DNA of 54,037 nucleotides from Hyphomonadaceae bacterium UBA5336. Its GTDB lineage: Bacteria > Pseudomonadota > Alphaproteobacteria > Caulobacterales > Hyphomonadaceae. The position numbers and the translations under genes were made by a program. Below are positions 50,195 through 54,037 of this stretch, in pieces. Location: contig DHQO01000038.1 in the NCBI GenBank assembly GCA_002408125.1, positions 1-54,037 on the forward strand, in the 5' to 3' direction. Position 1 is the stretch's first letter, and each line of letters starts with the position of its first letter. The notes under the pieces are model-generated. The model did not search any database and was not told the origin of the DNA. It worked only from the letters and a program-made list of their open reading frames with translations.

Positions 50195-51094
50195 ATGGCA
50201 ATTCCCTTCGTCAAAGAGATCGATTTCGAGTATGGCCGCGTGGATCAGGTCTCCCCCCTGATCCGGCGTGTGATCGCAAGGAATCCAGGCGCATTCACCT
50301 ATACCGGCACGGGCGTCTACATCATCGGCAAGGGCACCGTGGCCGTGATCGATCCCGGCCCGATGCAGGACGATCATTTCGCCGCGCTCAAACAGGCGCT
50401 CGATGGGGAAACCGTCTCCCATGTGGTGGTCACCCACAGCCATATGGACCATAGCCCGCTCGCCCATCCGCTGGCCGAATGGGCCGGCTGCAAGGTCTAT
50501 GCAAAGGGCCCGGCCATCCCGACCGAATCGGAAGTGCGCATGGAGGCCGGCGACGACCTTTCCTTCCGTCCGGACGAGACCATTTCCGATGGCTGGACGG
50601 CCTCTGGCCCCGGCTGGACGCTGGAAGCGATCGAAACGCCCGGCCATACCTCCAACCATCTGTGTTATGCGCTGAAGGAAGAAAACGCGCTCTTCTCCGG
50701 CGATCATATCATGGGCTGGTCGACCACGGTGATCTCCCCGCCTGACGGCGATATGGGCGATTACCTTGCCAGCCTTGAGAAGGTCCGCGACCGCGGCTTT
50801 TCCACCATCTGGCCGACCCATGGCCCGCCTGTGACCGAAGATCCGTCCGGCTTCATCCAGGCCTATATCGACCACCGCAAGGCGCGCGAGGCCGCGATCC
50901 TGGAACGGCTCGCTGCAGGCGACGACACCATTCCGGAAATGGTGAAGACGATCTATGCCGCCGTGGACAAGAAGCTGCATCCGGCCGCCTGCCACTCGGT
51001 GCTCGGCCACATGATGCAACTGGTGAAGGATGGCCGCGTCACCACGCCCGACGCCGTACCCGGCATACGCAGCAGCTACGCGCTGGCGGGCTGA
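50195..51094 (+). CDS. Metallo-beta-lactamase-fold hydrolase (LACTB2-like)
   Basis: A 299-residue protein with the metal-binding motif THSHMDHSPL (about residues 75-84), a GHTSNHLCY block (about 150), LFSGDHIMGWSTTVI and PTHGPP, giving the full ligand set. A C-terminal winged-helix-like domain (about 225-299) follows. The architecture matches the LACTB2/glyoxalase-II-like group, whose members act on RNA, thioesters or quorum signals. Function unproven here. No signal peptide. The small hairpin at 51138-51157 after the gene has no T tract. Confidence 0.9.
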   Translation: MAIPFVKEIDFEYGRVDQVSPLIRRVIARNPGAFTYTGTGVYIIGKGTVAVIDPGPMQDDHFAALKQALDGETVSHVVVTHSHMDHSPLAHPLAEWAGCKVYAKGPAIPTESEVRMEAGDDLSFRPDETISDGWTASGPGWTLEAIETPGHTSNHLCYALKEENALFSGDHIMGWSTTVISPPDGDMGDYLASLEKVRDRGFSTIWPTHGPPVTEDPSGFIQAYIDHRKAREAAILERLAAGDDTIPEMVKTIYAAVDKKLHPAACHSVLGHMMQLVKDGRVTTPDAVPGIRSSYALAG

Positions 51095-51254
51095 ACAACC
51101 TCCGTCCTTCTCCTCTCCCGCTTCCCCGCAGCCGGGCCGCAGAGAATCAATTCTGCGCAATGGAGGGATACCTCTCTCCGGACACCGCGCATGCCGGGCG
51201 TTCGCGCGCCCCTGCCGGGCGGCGGCGGGCCATTCCGATTTTCGCAAAGCTTCA

Positions 51255-51827
51255 TCAAGGCGGTACCGGCCGGTTCAGCCTTGCGCGCGCGAGATGGTCG
51301 CACTGCATGGCGACATCAGACTCCCGATCCATCAGGTCGCCGGAAACGCCCGGCGGCAGGCCGGGGCGGAGCGGGCTGGTGCGCTTCCCCCGCCCGCGCG
51401 CAAGCCAGAACGCCATGCGCCGGACCGTCGGGGCGGGGTCATCAGCGAAGGCTGAAAGCGCGGCGAGGCGGGCGGCAAGGCCCTCTGTGGAATGAAAGGC
51501 GGGTGCGGAATCTACAGGCAGGGCCACGTCCCCGCCCGTACCGAACACAGGTTCGGGCAGCGGGTCGAACAGGGCGAATCCGGGAGTTTTCGGGCCGGTT
51601 TGCGGCAGATTCGCCGGGTGCGCCTTTACCGCCGGGGCAGGCGCCGCAGCCTCCACCGCCACCCCGCTGGCCAGGATCACCAGCAGGCGGCGCGCGGCCG
51701 CCTCCGCCCGGCGCAGTTCTCCAAAAGCCCGCGCCCAGACCGGCCCGGTGAGCCAGCCGCGCTGCGCCAGCGTGGCGGCGACAAGCTGCCAGCCGAGCGT
51801 GAGGGCAGATGAGGTGCGCGGGTCCAT
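51255..51827 (-). CDS. Conserved-looking hypothetical protein
   Basis: A 190-residue protein with no recognised domain. The first 55 residues are helical and hydrophobic in part (LTLGWQLVAATLAQRGWL), the middle is Pro- and Ala-rich, and the end is basic (FWLARGRGKRTSPLRPG). No clear signal or membrane helix. It lies between the MBL gene and secA, on secA's strand, and starts about 125 bases beyond the secA stop. Third positions favour G/C, which argues for a real gene, but no homology can be claimed. Confidence 0.5.
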   Translation of the reverse strand: MDPRTSSALTLGWQLVAATLAQRGWLTGPVWARAFGELRRAEAAARRLLVILASGVAVEAAAPAPAVKAHPANLPQTGPKTPGFALFDPLPEPVFGTGGDVALPVDSAPAFHSTEGLAARLAALSAFADDPAPTVRRMAFWLARGRGKRTSPLRPGLPPGVSGDLMDRESDVAMQCDHLARARLNRPVPP

Positions 51828-51907
51828 GGCCGGAAGGCTGGCATGGCTGGCAGGTGGGTCGGATTGGGGCAGGGGTTCGCGGGCGAGCCTTGCATTCGTG
51901 CCCCCTT

Positions 51908-51923
51908 CCCCCGCAAGCGGGGG
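51908..51923. repeat. CCCCCGC hairpin element between secA and the hypothetical gene
   Basis: CCCCCGC (51908-51914) and GCGGGGG (51917-51923) form a tight stem, preceded by another C-run. This motif (CCCCGCNNGCGGGG) is a frequent intergenic palindrome in alphaproteobacteria. It may terminate secA on the minus strand, though no T tract follows. Confidence 0.45.
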
Positions 51924-51953
51924 AGGATTGGTCTTTCTGGGGGCGGGCGGTGC

Positions 51954-54037
51954 TCAGACCTGCTCGGTGGCGATGGCGCCGTGGCAATGCTTGAACTTCT
52001 TGCCCGAGCCACAAGGGCAGGCAGCGTTGCGCGGCGTGCGCGACCAGTCTTCCTCGGCCTGGGCGAGTTTTTCCGGCGGGTCGGCCGGATCCATCTCGTT
52101 GACGCCCGTATCGGGGTCGAGATGGGTCTCGTGCATCTTCGGCGCCGGGGCGGGTGCCGGCGCAGGCTGTTGCGCGGGCTGGCGAGCCGGTTGCTGGCCA
52201 TTGTTCTCGATACGCAGGCCCATCAACGCGCGCGTGACCATCATGCGCAGCTCGCCGAGCATGGCGTGGAACAGCTTGAAGGCCTCTTCCTTGAACTCGT
52301 TCAGCGGATCGCGCTGGCCATAGCCGCGCAGGTGGATCACCGAGCGCAGCTGGTCGAGCTGTTGCAGGTGCTGGCGCCATTGCAGGTCGAGCACCTGAAG
52401 CAGGATCTGCTTTTCGACATAGTCGACCTGAGCATCGCCGGCGAACTGGCGCTTGGCCTTGTAGGCCTCCTCGGCGGCCAGACGGATGCGCTCGTGAACC
52501 TCCTCATTGGCCACGCCCTCTTCCTGGGCCCATTGATCAACGGGCAGGTCGAGATGCAGCACATCGGCGATCTGGGCGCGCAGCCCGTTCACGTCCCACT
52601 GCTCGGCATAGGCCTTCTCGGGCATGGTGAAGGCAACGATATGCTCGATGACATCCTCGCGCATGTCCTCGATCACGTCCGTGACGGTGTCCGATTCCAT
52701 GAATTCGCGGCGTTGCTCGAAGATCACCTTGCGCTGGTCGTTGATCACGTCGTCATATTTCAGGACGTTCTTGCGCATCTCGAAATTGCGCTGTTCGACC
52801 TTTTTCTGCGAGGTCTCCATCGCCTTGTTCATCCAGGGATGGGTGATGCCCTCGTCTTCCTTGATGCCGAGCTTGCGCATGACATTGTCGAGCCGTTCGG
52901 CGGCGAAGATGCGCATCAGGTCGTCTTCGACCGAGATGAAGAATTTCGAGCGGCCCGGGTCGCCCTGGCGGCCCGTCCGGCCGCGCAGCTGGTTGTCGAT
53001 GCGCCGGCTTTCATGGCGCTCTGTGCCGAGCACGTAGAGCCCGCCGGCATCAAGTGCCTCTTTCTTCTTGACCTCGACCTCGGCCTTGATGCGCGACTTG
53101 AGTGCCTCAACTTCGCCTTCGGTCATCGGGCGGCCGGTCTTGGCCTCCTGGGCCGCGCGCTCTTTTTCAAGGCGCATCTCGACATTGCCGCCGAGCTGGA
53201 TGTCGGTGCCGCGGCCGGCCATGTTGGTGGCGACCGTGATGGCGCCGGGCACACCGGCCTCGGCGATGATCTGGGCTTCGTGCTCGTGGTGGCGGGCGTT
53301 GAGCACCTGGTGGGGCACACCGGCCTTGGTGAGCAGGCGGGAGATGATCTCGGATTTCTCGATGGACGCGGTGCCGAGCAGGACCGGCTGGCCGTTCTTG
53401 CGGCACTCGCGCACTTCCTCGATGATCTCGTTATATTTCGCCATGGCCGTGCGGTAGACCACATCGTCCTCATCGATCCGCGCGATCGGACGGTTGGTCG
53501 GCAGTTCGACCACTTCCAGCTTGTAGATATCGTGGAATTCCGAAGCCTCGGTCAGCGCCGTGCCAGTCATGCCGGCGAGCTTGTCATAGAGGCGGAAATA
53601 GTTCTGGAAGGTGATCGAGGCGAGCGTCTGGTTTTCCGGCTTGATGTCGACCTTTTCCTTCGCCTCGATGGCCTGGTGCAGGCCTTCCGACAGGCGGCGG
53701 CCTTCCATCATCCGGCCGGTGAACTCGTCGATGAGCATCACCTGGCCGTCCTTGACGATATAGTCCTTGTCGCGCTGGTAGAGCTTGTGCGCGCGCAGGG
53801 CCTGGTTGGCGTGGTGGACGATGGAGATATTGGTCGGCTCCCAGAGCGAGCCTTCCAGCACGCCGGCCTGGAGCAGCATGTTTTCCATCTTCTCGGTGCC
53901 GGCTTCGGAGAACACGACCGAGCGGTGCTTCTCGTCGAGCTCGAAATCGTCCTCGGTGAGATTGGGGATCAGCCCGTCCACGGTGCGATAGAGATCGGAG
54001 CGGTCGTCGGTCGGCCCGGAGATGATCAGCGGCGTGC
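51954..54037 (-). CDS. secA: SecA translocase ATPase, C-terminal part (partial)
   Basis: The gene runs out of the right edge; 693 residues are present, from about residue 210 of the usual 900-residue protein. Motifs seen include the nucleotide-domain TNMAGRGTDIQLGG, then TERHESRRIDNQLRGRTGRQ, the helical scaffold, and the zinc-binding end CPCGSGKKFKHCHG near the stop, which binds SecB and lipids. SecA drives protein export through SecYEG. The linker before the zinc tail is rich in Pro, Ala and Gln, which is usual. It reads from the edge as TPLIISGPTDDRSDLYRTVD. Confidence 0.97.
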   Translation of the reverse strand, partial: TPLIISGPTDDRSDLYRTVDGLIPNLTEDDFELDEKHRSVVFSEAGTEKMENMLLQAGVLEGSLWEPTNISIVHHANQALRAHKLYQRDKDYIVKDGQVMLIDEFTGRMMEGRRLSEGLHQAIEAKEKVDIKPENQTLASITFQNYFRLYDKLAGMTGTALTEASEFHDIYKLEVVELPTNRPIARIDEDDVVYRTAMAKYNEIIEEVRECRKNGQPVLLGTASIEKSEIISRLLTKAGVPHQVLNARHHEHEAQIIAEAGVPGAITVATNMAGRGTDIQLGGNVEMRLEKERAAQEAKTGRPMTEGEVEALKSRIKAEVEVKKKEALDAGGLYVLGTERHESRRIDNQLRGRTGRQGDPGRSKFFISVEDDLMRIFAAERLDNVMRKLGIKEDEGITHPWMNKAMETSQKKVEQRNFEMRKNVLKYDDVINDQRKVIFEQRREFMESDTVTDVIEDMREDVIEHIVAFTMPEKAYAEQWDVNGLRAQIADVLHLDLPVDQWAQEEGVANEEVHERIRLAAEEAYKAKRQFAGDAQVDYVEKQILLQVLDLQWRQHLQQLDQLRSVIHLRGYGQRDPLNEFKEEAFKLFHAMLGELRMMVTRALMGLRIENNGQQPARQPAQQPAPAPAPAPKMHETHLDPDTGVNEMDPADPPEKLAQAEEDWSRTPRNAACPCGSGKKFKHCHGAIATEQV

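Overview
The window looks like chromosomal DNA of a GC-rich, prosthecate-type marine alphaproteobacterium, probably of the Maricaulales/Hyphomonadales/Caulobacterales group. The evidence is an alphaproteobacterial 16S rRNA start at the left edge, a complete holdfast-anchor operon (hfaABD), an Oar-like TonB-dependent receptor, a sulfotransferase in a polysaccharide locus (a marine trait), and strong G/C preference at third codon positions. No IS element, phage gene, CRISPR array, tRNA or integron was seen. Genus and species cannot be set from the window alone.

Layout. 1-265 (-): 5' end of a 16S rRNA gene, with a 650-base leader and promoter region holding two tandem sigma70-type promoters that share the same upstream block. 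917-2115 (-): a CBS-pair protein and a rhomboid protease. 2365-5053 (+): hfaA-hfaB-hfaD, closed by a strong terminator. 5560-32218: a large exopolysaccharide/holdfast-type locus. It contains a phosphoglycosyl transferase that would start the lipid-linked repeat unit, at least seven glycosyltransferases, a Wzy/O-antigen-ligase-type polymerase, a Wzx-type flippase, a Wzc-like co-polymerase/tyrosine kinase, a short OPX export lipoprotein, a separate outer-membrane beta-barrel, a GH16 glycanase lipoprotein, a PPP-family phosphatase, an acyltransferase and a sulfotransferase. Inside it, 19208-25664 (+) is a compact block: a polyprenyl-phosphate sugar synthase fused to GtrA, a second GtrA, an FAD amine-oxidase-type enzyme, a membrane-anchored PQQ-type sugar dehydrogenase fused to cytochrome c, and an acyltransferase. 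I read it as a candidate oxidative sugar-tailoring module and the most novel part of the window.

32374-35937: a divergent aldo/keto reductase and GMC oxidoreductase pair around a short intergenic region with two dyads, then an M48 metalloprotease lipoprotein with a twin-arginine signal. 36058-39440 (-): an acidic membrane-anchored protein with three copies of a Trp-rich motif and a helix-hairpin-helix end, overlapping an OmpA-domain gene. 39526-41246 (+): two overlapping RNA methyltransferase genes. 41432-48535 (-): an Oar-like TonB-dependent receptor, then oppA and oppB-oppC of a peptide ABC transporter, with no ATPase genes. 48667-51094 (+): a DUF442 protein, an ATP-grasp-like protein and a metallo-beta-lactamase-fold hydrolase. 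51255-51827 (-): an unknown protein. 51954-54037 (-): secA, cut by the window edge.

How it fits together (inference). HfaA, HfaB and HfaD would anchor an adhesive polysaccharide to the cell surface. The neighbouring genes would build that polymer, or another one, on undecaprenyl phosphate, flip and polymerise it, control chain length through the Wzc-like kinase, and export it through OPX plus beta-barrel. Acyl, sulfate and possibly oxidised groups would be added along the way. The Caulobacter holdfast deacetylase HfsH and WecG/TagA-type HfsJ were not seen, so the polymer may not be the canonical holdfast.
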